Notes: a model not told the origin generated them from the sequence alone. 64,000 nt of DNA from Pseudeuparius sepicola (GCA_963920635.1 OY987298.1:63633949-63697948); one strand, 5' to 3'. Numbered from the stretch's first letter, positions 23,087 to 35,523 are shown. Made by a program: numbers and translations.

Positions 23087-23182
23087 TAGATATCACGAAC
23101 GATGATTCCTGCGTCACAGTAGTCAACAATGTAATTTCCATTGTCGACCATTGTGACACAGGAATCATCGTTCGTGTATATC
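23087..23182. repeat. Long hairpin (palindromic MITE or hairpin RNA)
   Basis: CACGAACGATGATTCCTG at the left and its inverse at the right, with further pairing through TCACA and CAATG, give arms of about 38 bp around a loop of a few bases. TA lies on both sides. Confidence 0.75.
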
Positions 23183-23482
23183 CACACTTGGTCGGCTTAT
23201 ATATCGGTATCCGGTTCTCAGTAATCAAATCAATTCATTGAAGGAAGGAGTGTAGAGGGAGAAACTGGCAGCCAAATTTAAGTAAGTGAAATAGTAAATA
23301 AATCAGCTGATTCCTACAAAAACCACATCACACAATACTGTTTGTCCTAACTCCTAACTTCTATTTTTTGTGTACTGTGCTTCAAACAAGTTCCGTTGAC
23401 AAACGTCATTTTCCTTCTGTCCCAATAATTATTATATTTATAATTTATAGTTGATTTGAATTCGTGTCGTGGTGGTAGTTTT

Positions 23483-23596
23483 GTATAAAACGGCGTTGAG
23501 TTTTCTTAGTTGATGTTTGGTTTAATATTTTTTAGATCAGAGAGAACATTTAATTTAGCTATATTCTCTCTGTTGTAGTTGTAGATTACAAAAAAG
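23483..23596 (+). promoter_or_regulatory. Possible promoter and 5' leader of the THAP remnant
   Basis: TATAAAACGG (23484-23493) is a good TATA box about 110 bp before the THAP ATG at 23597. I infer it belongs to that gene; no initiator was confirmed. Confidence 0.35.
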
Positions 23597-23746
23597 ATGG
23601 TCAACTCCTGTTGTGTATTTTGATGTATCAAACTGAGCGAAAAGAATAACAATAGTGGGGTTTCTTTTCATTCGTAAGTCTTATTATTAAATATATAAAG
23701 TTTCAAAAATCTTTGCTAATAACTTTGCAGTTTTCCAAGAGATAAG
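23597..23746 (+). pseudogene. THAP-domain N-terminus in two exons, with in-frame stop
   Basis: The ATG is at 23597. The first exon reads MVNSCCVF, then a TGA at 23621-23623 where THAP proteins usually have Gly, then CIKLSEKNNNSGVSFH. It stops at a GTAAGT donor (after 23673). A 57-base intron ends with AACTTTGCAG (23730). The second exon (23731-23746) adds FPRDK in phase and ends at a GTGAGA donor. Together they match the start of a THAP domain: C-x2-x3-C style cysteines, then the FxxFPRDK strand. The rest of the domain (C-x2-H and AVPTIF-like box) was not found. Because of the stop it is probably a pseudogene, or one sequencing error away from intact. Confidence 0.7.
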
Positions 23747-23853
23747 GTGAGATTGATAAGATAAGGAAAAATTTTGTACCGTCTACAAGTATTTACTTGC
23801 ATTTCTAGTCAACATTTTATTGAGAGCGCTTTCATACCGCAAACTTAAAAAGT

Positions 23854-24090
23854 ATGTATTTACTAGGTACAGTTTTTTATTTTCCAAGTCATCTTATGAT
23901 AGAAACTCTATCAAGGGAAAAACTGGCAAAATACTGTGCTAATGAACCTAGCTCTTCGACGTCAAAGATGGAAATTGAGGTTCTGGTCCCTTTAATTAGG
24001 TACTTATTTGTAGTTCTTTTTGTTAGATGCCTAAACATTAAAAATTATATAAAAATATGTAAAAACTACCTGTCTTACACCTTATCCTAG
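23854..24090 (+). CDS. Unrecognised ORF downstream of the THAP exons
   Basis: This is a 78-codon ORF from ATG. Residues 20-45 (ETLSREKLAKYCANEPSSST) look plausible as protein; the end is AT-rich and low quality. AATAAA-like signals follow at about 24105-24120. It could be a later part of the same decayed gene as the THAP exons, or chance. Confidence 0.2.
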   Translation: MYLLGTVFYFPSHLMIETLSREKLAKYCANEPSSSTSKMEIEVLVPLIRYLFVVLFVRCLNIKNYIKICKNYLSYTLS

Positions 24091-24544
24091 ATATTTTATC
24101 CCCTTTATTTTAAAATAAACTTTATTTTGGAATTTGCATTTTATTTGTCTCCATTTACTTACATGTGGTTATATTCAAAGTGCTGTTGAAAACATCGAAT
24201 TGAAGTAGGAAAACAAGTCCCGAATTACGGAATACAGATCATACAATAAAGAGAATTACGGAACAATGCCCAAATTCGCCCATTAATATGCAACATCCCT
24301 TTATATATCCTTTGCCTGAATCAGCTGACACGTTCATTATGCGTCCTTGTCTTACTTATTGCCATTTGAAACCTATCTATCTCTAGAGTTGGCTGCCCCA
24401 AACACAGTGAAAATCACACCTGTGCGACTTCCATAGAACTTATCAATTCGACGAATCAATTTACAATTTTTTTAAATCGTAGGTACAAGCTCATACGGCT
24501 GATGTTAGCTTTTCGAAAATACTGTAAAAGGAGGACTCGCTCGG

Positions 24545-24845
24545 CCTGGCCCCGGTGTCATTCGACACCGGCGCGAAGGCGCCCGTCGCCAATTACCGTC
24601 CGGGCCCGAGATTCCCGGGAACGCGCGGCACGGCGGGGCGGGGGGCCGGCCGGCGGGCGCCCCCCCGCGGCGCGCCGCCCCTGCGGGACGCCGGGCGCCC
24701 CGCAGCGCCATCTACATATGACATTCCGCGCCGGCCGGCCGGCCGTCGGGCCGCGGCCGGGCCCGCCGCGTGAGAAAACGAAACAATCGGGGCCCGGCGG
24801 TGCGGGCCAGTGCGGGGACGGCGGGGTCGCCGGTCGCCTCTAACG
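24545..24845. promoter_or_regulatory. Very GC-rich, CpG-dense island
   Basis: About 300 bp is mostly G and C and full of CpG (for example CGGCCGGCCGGCGG-like runs), in sharp contrast to flanks of about 65-70% AT. Long ORFs in several frames are an effect of base composition. It may be a CpG-island promoter or 5' exon of a host gene running to the right: a possible GTGAGT donor lies near 25152 after CAGTGTCTC. No protein was recognised. I considered rRNA but saw no core rRNA motif. Confidence 0.35.
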
Positions 24846-25860
24846 AGCAGGAATGCGCTTTTTGTGTGTGCTTTTTGGGACGAGTTTTTTTTCCTCTCTG
24901 GCGTGCGGGCGTTAAGATTCCTCAAAACATCGGCCTTTCGGCTGATGGATCTTCGTTTCTGTGTTTGTATCAAACCAGTAAGATACGATACGATTTCTGT
25001 CGGAATTACCGAATTCTGAAACAAAAGAGGTTAAGAAAGGGAAATATATAATCCTAGTGCACGTGAATAATATACTAGACCGGTTGCCGCATGCATTAAT
25101 ACGTCGTCATGAGGTGAACGTGACGCTAGTGCAGTGAATGCCAGTGTCTCGTGAGTTCATTACTAAGCGTTGATAACAATGTTACTAATTTTCGACAGTC
25201 TTTTCTTGGATTTATAAACATTAACATCAATATTTTGTTAAATTGGGTATTAGGTATAGAGATTATGAAGACAGTAACACTATGTCCTATGAAACAAGTA
25301 CGAACCTCGGAGTGCCACCATTGAAGGGTGCCAATTTGTCGCCGCTCTGAAACCGCGGCAGGCTTATAAACGCCTACTAGGATTTTTTTGCGATGCCACT
25401 GTCGCTTGTCACAGCACCCCTACAAGTTTTTTCTATACTCCTATATCCCCTACGAGTTTTCCACAAATAGGTATCTTTAATCTTACATCCTTAATATCTT
25501 TAAGATTTAGATTGATTTACAACACAAAATCAGAATTGTGACGCCACTGTCGTTTACAGATTTTTTTCGATACTCCTACACGTCTCCACAAAATATATTT
25601 GAAATTGAGATTGATTTACACAAAAAGGTTTTCTTTGGGATTTTTTTGCGACGCTACTGTTGTTTGCCACAGCATCCCTACAGGTTTTCTCCCCTATGCG
25701 TTTTCCAAAAATATATTTGAGATTAAGATTGATTTACACAAAAATAAGATTTTTGGGATTTTTTTGCGACGCCAATCTCGATTATCCTATAGGTTTTTTT
25801 CTATATTACTACATCTGCTATGCGTCTCCCAAAAATATCTTTGAGAGTGAGATTGATATA

Positions 25861-26765
25861 CCGTAAACCGGGGCTACTTTGACTCTGCGGGTTACTTTGA
25901 CACTTTTTGGGGCTACTTTGACAATGTCCCACGTACAAGCAGAAATAGGTACAAATTTGAGGTTTGTTGTTTATATTGTTACTCTAACCCCGTGTTTCAT
26001 CATTCCGCTGTGTTTTGAAGTATTACTGTGCTTTAATATTTAAAAACATTGTGTAAAAATGGTTAGATAACCTACAAAAAAAGGAGGGCTTGCGTACAAA
26101 ACGTATTCTAAAGAAAACTTAGAAAAAGCTATAAATTAACTTAATAGCGGTAGGTTATCAGAGAAGACGGCCGCTGAAAAGTATAATATAAACCGAACAA
26201 CAAATTTAGTGGTTACTATGAAGGTAATCCCGGACATCCAACCGTTTTTGCAACCGTTTTTGCAACAAGGGCACCACGAATCCTCGGTATGAATGTCCAA
26301 GATGTGAGGATGATGAAGATATATAAAAGCAAGCATCATTTTTTATATAATATATTATTTTTGTTTTTGTTAACGTTACCATATTTGTATTTAGTTTAAA
26401 CTTCAATAAATAAATTCTAGCTTGGTAAACACCTGTGTTTTTTAATGTTTAACAACCCCCAAATATTGTAAAATAGAAAAATATAATTAGTTTGGTGTCA
26501 AAGTAGCCCCCAAGCGGTACTACTTTGATTTCCGGCACAAAACAATGCCGTGTCAAAATAGCCCCGAGCATGGGTCTACTTTGACAGCAAAATAATAATT
26601 ATTTTTTTATAATAAAGATTGTTTTTAGGAAGTTATCTGTTACAGGCAATGTTGTCAAGATATCAGTTGGTTCAGACAAACACAAGTTTGTTGATTCGGA
26701 TAATTAACAAAAAACTTACGATAATAAGACTCTCTAAACTATGTCAAAGTAGCCCCGGTTTACGG
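25861..26765 (+). mobile_element. Internally deleted pogo-like transposon
   Basis: The TIRs are CCGTAAACCGGGGCTACTTT and its inverse, flanked by TA (25859-25860 and 26766-26767). The motif GGGGCTACTTTGAC is repeated subterminally (25870s, 25910s, 26500s, 26570s), as in pogo-type elements with multiple binding sites. It inserted into one satellite unit. The coding remnant is described separately. Confidence 0.85.
26059..26326 (+). pseudogene. pogo-like transposase remnant (psq HTH start plus C-terminal tail)
   Basis: From ATG at 26059 the frame gives a psq-type HTH (AYKTYSKENLEKAI, then LNSGRLSEKTAAEKYNI), interrupted by in-frame stops at codon 4 and in the first helix. It then meets a possible GTAATC donor. 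A second frame ends YECPRCEDDEDI and a stop at 26324-26326, which I read as the transposase C-terminus with a CX2C pair. The DDE core between them is absent, so this is a deletion derivative that would depend on a full element elsewhere. Confidence 0.7.
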
Positions 26766-27525
26766 TACCTACACAAATATAAGATTTTTGGAATTTTTTT
26801 GCGACGCCAATGTCGTTTGTCACGGCACCTCCCACGGGTTTTTCTATATTACTACATACCCTATGCGTCTCCCAAAAATATCTTTGAGATTGATTTACAC
26901 AAAAAATAAGATTTTTGGGATTTTTTTTGTGACGCCACTGTCGTTTGTCCTGGCACCCCCTACAGGTTTTTTTTCGGTTACTACATCCAAAAATATCTTT
27001 GACATTAAGATTGATTTACACGAAAATAAGATTTTTGGGATTTTTTTTGCGACGCCACTGTCATTTGTCGCGGCACTTCCTACGCACTTCCTACAGGTTT
27101 TTCTATATTACTACATCCCCTATGCGTCTTCCAAAAATATATTTGAGATTAAGATTGACTTACACCAAAAATAAGATTTTTGGGAATTTTTGCGCCGCCT
27201 CTGTTGTTTGTCACAGCACCCATACAGGTTTTTTTCTATATTACTACATCCCCTATTCGCCTCCCAAAAATATCTTTGTGATTAAAATTGATTTACACAA
27301 AAATAAGAATTTGGAATTTTTTTGCGACGCCAATATCGTGTGTCACGGCACCTCCTACAGTTTTCTTCTATATTACTACATCCCCTATGCGTCTCCCAAA
27401 AATATCTTTGAGATTGAGATTGATTTACACAAAAGATAAAAAAAGTTCATGGGTTTTTTGCGACACCACTGTCGTTACCGACAGCACCCCTACAGGTTTT
27501 TTCTATAGCTACTCCCCCTACGATG

Positions 27526-29326
27526 AAATAAATAAATGTTTTCATAGGTACACGCCTTTACCCACTCGGCTATATGCACTTCTGTAAATTCTTTCCATGA
27601 GGTTGCTCGTATCTAAAATAACCTGAAATTTTTTGCACTTTTGGTATTGACTTTTGACAATGTTCTGCACCAGAGAACTGCATGCCAATCGGTAAATCGT
27701 CATTTGTTGGAATCTCCTTTCAGGTTCTGTGAACCCACCTCTTCACGGATAACTAGGACTCGTATGGATGTGCTTTAAACGATAGCTCAGGAGTAAAGTA
27801 CCCTGATTTTTAATTTTAGAGAAAAAATGTAAAAGATATGCAATGAATTTGAACAGTAGTTTTTTATTTTTTTCATCTAGCTATCGCTCTTTGCGAGTTT
27901 ACGTTTAATGTGAAAATATCCCAGAGGTTCTGGATTAAATAAACGTTAGGTATTATTTACTTCTGTTATCATGTTGCTATTACCAGCATAGTAAAACCTA
28001 TATATGGAAGGTACCTAGATCTAGTGTCTACTAGATATTGGTATCCTATTATGAATTTCGCAATAAATTGAACCTACATCCCGCGAATTCAGAATCCGCA
28101 AACCAGCCTCCCCTCGTATGCAACATGAAATCGTCAAGTGAATAAAGAGCTCGTAAGTCTGACAGACAACGGGCGGGCAACAACTGACCGGGAGCCTTTA
28201 AAAATTTATTTGATATTAATGGGCAGCAGCGTGTGTGACGGGGTGCCGGCCCCCCTCGGGAAGTTCATAAATTTCACGCAGAATGCAAGTCATGATCTCT
28301 TTGGCGTGTTGCAAGAGCTGCGCCACGCCAGTTGGCTAAAAAGTTCCGACACAAAATGTTATACAAGGTATTCGGGAAGAGGAGAGCAAAAATAGGGTGG
28401 ACCCGAGATCCTGTTCAACACTGATGCTTAAAAATATGGAGATATGTTTTAATGATATTGAATTAAAGGCTGTGTATCCGGATTGATGCAATCGATTCTA
28501 CAATTTTAATAACAATGTGAATTCACTAATTGGGCCATGTTACGAAATATACCATTAAAGGAGCTATTTATAAAAAAAAATGGGACCGTAATGATATTTT
28601 CACATTCATGAAGAGTGGCTCGACTCGACAATGACTAATTTGGGAAGTATTGCCCCGTACATGACTTCATCTATGAATTACAATAACCAGTTAGACGTGT
28701 TTTACACCAGAAGACTTCTGGAAGGATGTAGACAGATTGGGTCACTCATCCACACTTCTAACAAACGTCGAGACTGGATCCTTGAATCAATAGCCTGTTT
28801 CTTTTCCTCATACTTGTGGATATCCACAGTCATGGTGTAGTGCCAACAAACTTCCACTTAAGACCAACAAATAACTAAATAAATTAGAGAGTGGAAGTGT
28901 AGCTCACAATAGGACTGTTAGGATTACTTCTGGTGGATATAGTACACATTCCCTAACATCCGGCTATCCTGAGAATCTTCATTGCCCTCAATGAATCTGG
29001 AACAACATTGAATTTGGTTAGTTTCTAGATGCAATAGGTATTATCATTTTAATAGTGTAAATACACGAAAAGGCAAAGAACATCTCAATATGTCTTACTT
29101 TAAGATCATGTATAGGTTAACGTAATTCCATATAAATAATAATTCTTGGTGCTATTTTTATTCATTCTGCTCTTAACCGCCTGACCGACTTTTTAATAAC
29201 TTTTATATCATTATTTTACCATAACCCTTTGTTTTGTGTTATCGTGTTATTTATTAGACAGTTTGGTAAGCACTGAATTTTGAAGATATTAAAAAAATGA
29301 AGATAGAGATGTTTGTACTAAATTTT
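27526..29326. other. Unassigned DNA
   Basis: No element ends or known motifs were recognised. ORFs at 28138-28395 and 28631-28840 are of ordinary quality and unmatched. Confidence 0.3.
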
Positions 29327-29416
29327 TGCCAGGTAAAATGTTATTAGATTTTATGCTATACAACTTAAAAAAATACGAAATCTAACGTCACTTTCGCTGT
29401 CGGCAACCCCCTCTTA
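29327..29416 (+). repeat. TTGCCAGGTAAAATG repeat, copy 3
   Basis: The copy runs from TTTTTGCCAGGTAAAATG to GTCGGCAACCCCCTCTTAA. Confidence 0.8.
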
Positions 29417-32247
29417 ATACTTAATCGCCGACTACAATTTTAGGCCTTGATATCCTTTTCTTATTGCAGTCATCTTGCTTCTCTCGATTTCTCTCAACTC
29501 TTTCTGCCCCTTGCCTTCTACGCTCGGAAGCGTCTATATCTTTATCGGTTTGGACCACAGAAAATATATGCTACGCGGACAGAAGCTCCACACAATGTAA
29601 TTATTTGGCAGCCCGAAAGGAAGCCGGCTCTCAAAAGCCGTGGTACTTCCATTACTCAATACTAGGCGGCAGCACGCTAGGAAAAAGCATCCGAAAGCGG
29701 CGTTGCCGGATTGTGCAAACAGTCGGTGGTTTTACCGAACTATAAAAATATAAAGATCTTTAATAAAATGAGCTTGCCCATTTAGAATCCAAGGTTAACA
29801 GTGACGCTGTCAGCAGTAACTATAGAATTCTTCCCTCGAGAGATTTATTTTTTTCGTCGTTTTTGGAAAGGGCATTCAATATTTTACGAATCCGTGGCTG
29901 AAAAAAATTACTGCGCTAAAACTACCCCTGCAGCCCTCAAGGAACAAAATAATAACTACTACATTATTCTTGGTCCGATTATCTGCGCCGTTTTTAGCAA
30001 CGACGTTCCAAATGATTCCAGATGCTTATGAACTCGTGGTAGAAAAATTTACAAGCAAAAATTATCCCTTCCGACTATGTCCGACTATGGTAGTTTTTTG
30101 AAAGCGTAGCCACTATAACTCTTATTCAGGGACTGTTTAAAATAAGGGGACCCAGCATGTCACAGTCTATCACATAGGAAAAGTGAAGCCTTGTTTTCTG
30201 TATATCTCCAAGGAGACCACCTAAGTGGGCTGGTACAAGGTTATGTTATATGTCAGTGTCCAACTGCCATCAGGTTTTATGTGACATGCCAGTGCCATAG
30301 ATTACAAAGGAGGCAAAATATTTCCCATCATAGTTCACGATTTTTAAGTTTTCTAACTTCCAGATAGTCAATTAAAGGTAGTAGTCCCAATAATTGCAAC
30401 CAGATTTTTCATGTCTCACCTTTAGTAATCCTACAATTCCCATGACGTGGGCATTACGTATAAGTAAGTAGTTCAAAACAAAAATGGTATTTCCTAAATT
30501 TTAAATTATTAAGCAGGTAGCTTCAGTCAGGTCTTTTTTTAAATAGTTTTTATCTACAACTATAAGTTTATTTTACGTTTGTGAGGTACACGCGCGGCCC
30601 TTGAAATCGTTCCAATACGTGCGGACGCAAAGGCGTTCAACTGACAACGTTGCAATTACCCCTCCCCTCTCTCGCGGTTTGAAAGCCAGCGATAACCTTA
30701 AAAGCGTAAGTGACGGCAAATCTAACAAATTATTACGTGACATTACCTTACGTGACATGTGACATTGTCAGTTACAGTGCAAAAAAAAACAGTAAATTCG
30801 GCGCTGTTAGGTTGGCCTTAGATTGCCTGAGTAATAGTGGAAAATCTTATAACCCTACCCACGGACATTAGTGGCTTTTTTCGCAAAAGTCTTTCGACAA
30901 CCTCGAATAGAGCCGTTCTAAAAGTCGAAGAAGGTGGTGAATCTCTTAATTGGGTGTCGTACTTACTTTCCTGCAGTACCAAAAAGAACCTCGAAAATCC
31001 GATATCTAAGAGAAATTCCCGATTCACGATTAACCACTTCGAGAAACGGGACGGCTGTAGAATCAACGAAACCGACCATAGATAAAGGATTTATATATAG
31101 GAAAAAACCGACGGAAAATCCTCTGAAACCACTATTGGAATTTGCTTGTTTTTTTTTTCATTTCTCGATTTTTTCGGGGGCCCGGGAAGCATCAGAGCCT
31201 CACCCGAGGACTCCAGGGAAGCTTTAAAAATTTAAATAAACGAAAAATCTGGTTCGCGGATAAGATAAAGAAGTGTAATAAACCAATAATTAAAAAATCA
31301 ATACGAGATTCTTCTATAATAACACAATTACACTTAAATATTATACCTTATTTAACTAATACCACTTTGACAATCAAAGAAATCCGCGTAATTTCACGTT
31401 ACGTGAATCTCAATACACCAAGAGACTGTTCAAAACTTTAAATCCACTTTATTATAATGATAATGCAGCGATTTATTAACCTATTTTCGTTGACTGACGT
31501 ATCGCAATTTTTATTTTCTACGGGGAGGAGCGGGTCGGTACGAGGGAATGTAGGGGAAGTTGTTGATTTGAGAAGCCATGGAATTGGCGCAACGTTGCCG
31601 CACTTACCCGAAATTCTTGATTTCTTGCTTATTTCTCATGCCTAGTGGAACGATTTATGAGGCCGCGCGTGTACCTTGGAAGAGAAATAAAATTACAAAA
31701 ATGAGCACCGAGAATAACTACATGATTAGAACCAAGTACAAGACCTAATCTTATTAGTCCATCCCGAAATCTGTGAAAGTTCTTTGGGTAGATACATTCA
31801 ACAAGGAAAGAAAGTTCAAGTACACATCTTATTACAAATGGATTCAGGAACCTGGTAACAAGGTGCAATAGCGACAAATTCTCAAATAAGCAAAATCGGC
31901 ACTGACTTACCATCCTTATATTATTTAAATTCCTGGAAATAATTGCATAAACCACAAAACATAATCTATGATCAGCTGATGGATTATTGTAGATCATGGA
32001 TAAGGATTATTGAACACTTGTCAGTTTGCTTTCGGCAATATTCGGCCCTACACAATGACGCATTTGTACATTCGGCTCCCCTTCGGAAATTCAAATTTTA
32101 TTTTTAAATTATTGTCTTTGGAAAGAATTAATAGAACAACAACGCCTATATGTACCTAAACATATTTATTATTCATGGTCCTTTCTAACACCGGTGTTTT
32201 GATAATTTGGCAGAAGGAAACAACCCTCCTATCGTCTTGTACGAAGG
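29417..32247. other. Unassigned DNA with a GC-richer stretch near 30580-30710
   Basis: ORFs at 29447-29745, 30837-31227 and 31629-31997 (minus) show no motif I know. Around 30740-30770 ACGTGACAT is repeated three times in 30 bp. The 30580-30710 stretch (ACGCGCGGCCC, CTCTCTCGCGG) could be a promoter. No TE ends were found. Confidence 0.3.
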
Positions 32248-33586
32248 CCTGGAAGGGACACTCGCCTTTTTTTTCTAGATCCGCTCCTAAAATTTCGACT
32301 TATAACTCGAAACTATATAAAGCTTGGAAATATTGACTACTACAAATTTTTCTAGTAAAAAATGACGAAAACCATTTAGCGATTTTTTTATTTAAAATCT
32401 GACACCACAGCGTTAATCAGAACAACCTAAAACCCCCTATACCAAATTTGAACAAAAAATATAAAGGGAGTTCTATTCTGTAGGGTGTCAAAATTGAGCA
32501 AAATAATAATTTTAAAGGCATCTGGAGTCAAGTGTGCCATGGAATCCGTCAAAACAGATGAATGATTAACAGGACTACTCAAAGTGTTGGTGTGCAAAGA
32601 TTCAATACAAAAATGTACAGGGTCTTTTTCTCTGGGCGATGTCAAAATGCTAATTTTTTTATTAATCTTTATATTGGTCAGGAGTGCTCTGGAATCATTG
32701 TATAAATATTAATAAATACAAAAGCAATAATTTATTTCTTTACATCATCCAATCAACAAATAAAAACAATTCAAATTGTTGGACCTTTCTCAATAAAGTC
32801 ACTGTCTAAGATGATACATTTTCTGTGCGTTTCCTGTTGTGGCACACCAGCCACCTTAACTCATATGGACTTACTGACTGGCAGGCTTCTGTATTTTTTA
32901 GACTTAGTTCGTTTGTAATGTCTGGGGTGGTTTTGATATACTCGATATTTGACCTGTATAAAGTTTAAAAAATTCAGCATTTCGAGTTGCTACAGAGAAG
33001 AACACCTATATTTTTTATTGGATCTTTGCACATCGACACTGTGAGTGGCACACTTGACTCGCCCGATGAGTTTAAAATTCCTATTTTGCTCAACTTTCTC
33101 AGCCTGCAGAATGGAACTCCCTGTATATTTTTTGTTCAAATTTTGTATACGGGGGTTCTAGGTTGTTCAGATTAACGCTGAGGTGTCAGATTTTAAATAA
33201 AAAAATTGCTAAATGGTTTTCGTCATTTTTTACTAAAAAAAAATTTGTAGTAGGCCTTGAAAATTGACATTTAGACCTGAAATTTTGCACCAACGTAGAG
33301 TTTTTTGTGGCCTATTTTTAGAGAAAAACGCGGCTAAAATCGGATGGCGAATACAAATTTTACGGGGGTGTTCGCACTTAAGATGAAACACCCTGTATAA
33401 GTCGAAACTTTAAAGCTTCGAGGCTTCGAGTTACAAGTGGAAATATTGACCGTCAATATTTCGACTTATAAGTCGAAGCTCTAAAGTTTCAAGTTATAAG
33501 TCGAAATATTGACGGTCAATATTCGACTTATATAAGTCGAAACTTTAGGAGCCGATCTAGAAAAAAAGGCGGGTGTCCCCTCCAGG
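32248..33586. mobile_element. Palindromic long-TIR MITE
   Basis: The ends CCTGGAAGGGACACTCGCC and GGCGGGTGTCCCCTCCAGG are near inverses. The dyad extends through a TCTAGATC motif and through about 32379-32500 paired with 33101-33235 (AAATCTGACACC, TGAACAAAAAATATA). A local cluster of alternating AAGTCGAAATATTGAC motifs lies at 33400-33545. It is non-coding. The target duplication is not evident. Confidence 0.7.
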
Positions 33587-35490
33587 TCTAATTCCATAGT
33601 TTTGTTCTTTGTACTATTGATACCAAGTTGAATTTTGTCCAAATCGCAAATCGAATGTGGAAATTCTAACCAAGCAATTCAAGCCAAGAACATTAATACC
33701 TAAGCAGGCTGGAGTGCACTTTTACAACTGATTATCATTTACCTGCTATGCCACAAACACATCCCTCTTTGTAAAGTTAAACTTATGGTTCTCCCACTGG
33801 CCTGTATCTACGAACAGAAAATATGAATAAACGATAAATATCCGTCGCCTACCGCAGGGCGGGTCGCGTCCATTTCTCAAACCGGCCCGAGCGCCAAGCG
33901 TGCGGTGACCGATGACAGATCCTTGACGTCGCTGTCAAAAAGCGCTTCGCGGTTTTACGCCCGGCGTGCGGGCGCCGTTGCCAGATCTTCCAGCCTACCA
34001 CGATTAATGATGGGGCGTTATGGGTCATGCGGCTGCCGTAGAGAATGCGCATCCCGGGGTGCCGACACACGTCCATGTTAACGTGACAAACGCGGGCTAT
34101 AGTTCACACTTTGACGACGAGACCCGATAAAGTTAGGATCTTTTTTTTTTTCAGGGGAAACCTCCCTTCAGTGGGTCAACAGTTCAGGCACTAATAATTC
34201 TCAAATTTTTTTTAACTGTCCCGAATTCATTGATTTGTCGTTTTTGCGAATTGATGACTTTGCAATTAGATTAGATAGTTTTTCCCATTGTGGATTTTGC
34301 AATTTTTTTTCAAATTTCATCTTGATTTTTGGGAAAAAATTTCTTTTTAGTTCAAGAAAATCTTTCCGCTATGTTGGAACTGTGGCCATACTGAATTTAA
34401 TGTGATGTCACTAACTATCGTTTTTCTACTCTTCAAGCCCTTTCATTTAATACCCATATTAAGGGGGATGAAAAGAAAATGTAATCCGCCATCTTGGAGT
34501 GGCGGCCATATTGAATTTAGTGTGATCTCACTAACTTTATCGTTTTCTACTCTTCAAGTCGTTTAATTTCATACCCATATAAGGGGGTTGACAACAAACA
34601 CCTACATCATCTGTTATCTTGGAGCGGCGGCCATTTTGAAAGTATTACAATATTGAGTATTACATATTGTATTCTTACCAGAAGTAAATGTGTATGCAAA
34701 ATTTCAGCTCAGTTGGATGTCAATAAGTGGTTCTAATTCAGCTTGCAAGATTTACCTAAACAAAAAATTTGTAAAAAATTTAAATGTTGAATAACCAATC
34801 ATACATTTATTTTTGTTTGTGTAGCTCTACCAACTTGTTATTTTTTTCGAATTACTATTTATATTTTCTATGTTCAGTAAGCTATAATCTATATTATTAT
34901 TAATAATAATAATAAGATAAGAGGTATTATTATTATTATTACTTATACTTATTACCATGTTACGGGCGGCAATTATTGAAAGGCCTAGGGGCGGCAAACT
35001 TCTTAATCCGCCACTGCTGGTGATTTTACAAAGATAAACTATTATAGGTTAACTGTTTAATTTTATATTACATTAATACTGGGCACAGAGACAGCCTACA
35101 TAATTCCCAATAAAATATAAACAATACTCATATCAAGTGGTGAGATTCTTGACTTGAGAAAAATGTTAAAATTTGATTTATCAATCTGTACAATAGTATA
35201 AGTGCTTGATTTCCTTGACAATTTTAAGAAAAAGAGATTAATCAATTTAAATATAAATAAAAAATTGCTTACATTTACCAGCAGACGACAAAAAAACGCA
35301 AGACCTCTTCTCTATTCAAGACGTTATATAAAAATATAAAAAACCCAAAATAATTAATTAACACCCAACAAGGTTACGGTAGGTACATACTCAATAATCA
35401 GCCGATTTAGATACATACCTCATTTGGTCTAAATAGTTAATTATATGAATTTGTTTAAAGATGATTTGACAGGCAAACAAATAACGTACA
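33587..35490. other. Mixed DNA: GC-rich block, diverged repeats, microsatellite
   Basis: The 33845-34090 stretch is GC-rich (GGGCGGGTCGCG, GCCCGGCGTGCGGGCG) without a recognised protein. From 34370 to 34640 a GGCGGCCATATTGAATTTA-type unit is repeated three times. (TAA)n/(TTA)n microsatellite lies at about 34896-34945. A hAT-like right end TTAATCCGCCACTG ends near 35018 without a partner. Confidence 0.4.
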
Positions 35491-35523
35491 GGGTGGTGAG
35501 ATTAGGAAAAATTCCAAGTTTTT

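Larger units (their letters stand above)
25376..27525. repeat. Degenerate satellite, about 10 units
   Basis: The units are about 110-150 bp and share GGGATTTTTTTGCGACGCC, TTGTCACAGCACCCCTACAG, TTACTACATCCCCTATGCG and TTTGAGATTGATTTACAC. Starts are near 25386, 25530, 25645, 25758, 26795, 26924, 27040, 27187, 27318 and 27455. The array is split by the pogo-like element at 25861-26765. ORFs across it are repeat translations, not genes. Confidence 0.9.

Noticed and set aside
24545..24700. Possible rRNA gene fragment
   Set aside because: The GC-rich text looked like an rRNA expansion segment at first, but I could not find any conserved core rRNA motif.
24502..25024. Long overlapping ORFs on both strands in the GC-rich island
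   Set aside because: High GC removes stop codons in all frames; no frame has a recognised motif. Kept as a CpG-rich island only.
25376..27525. CRISPR-like array
   Set aside because: Units are long, diverged and without constant repeat plus unique spacer; this is an insect satellite.
25538..27587. ORFs with repeated KNIFEIEIDLHK-like peptides
   Set aside because: Translations of the satellite unit; frames shift from unit to unit and carry no function.
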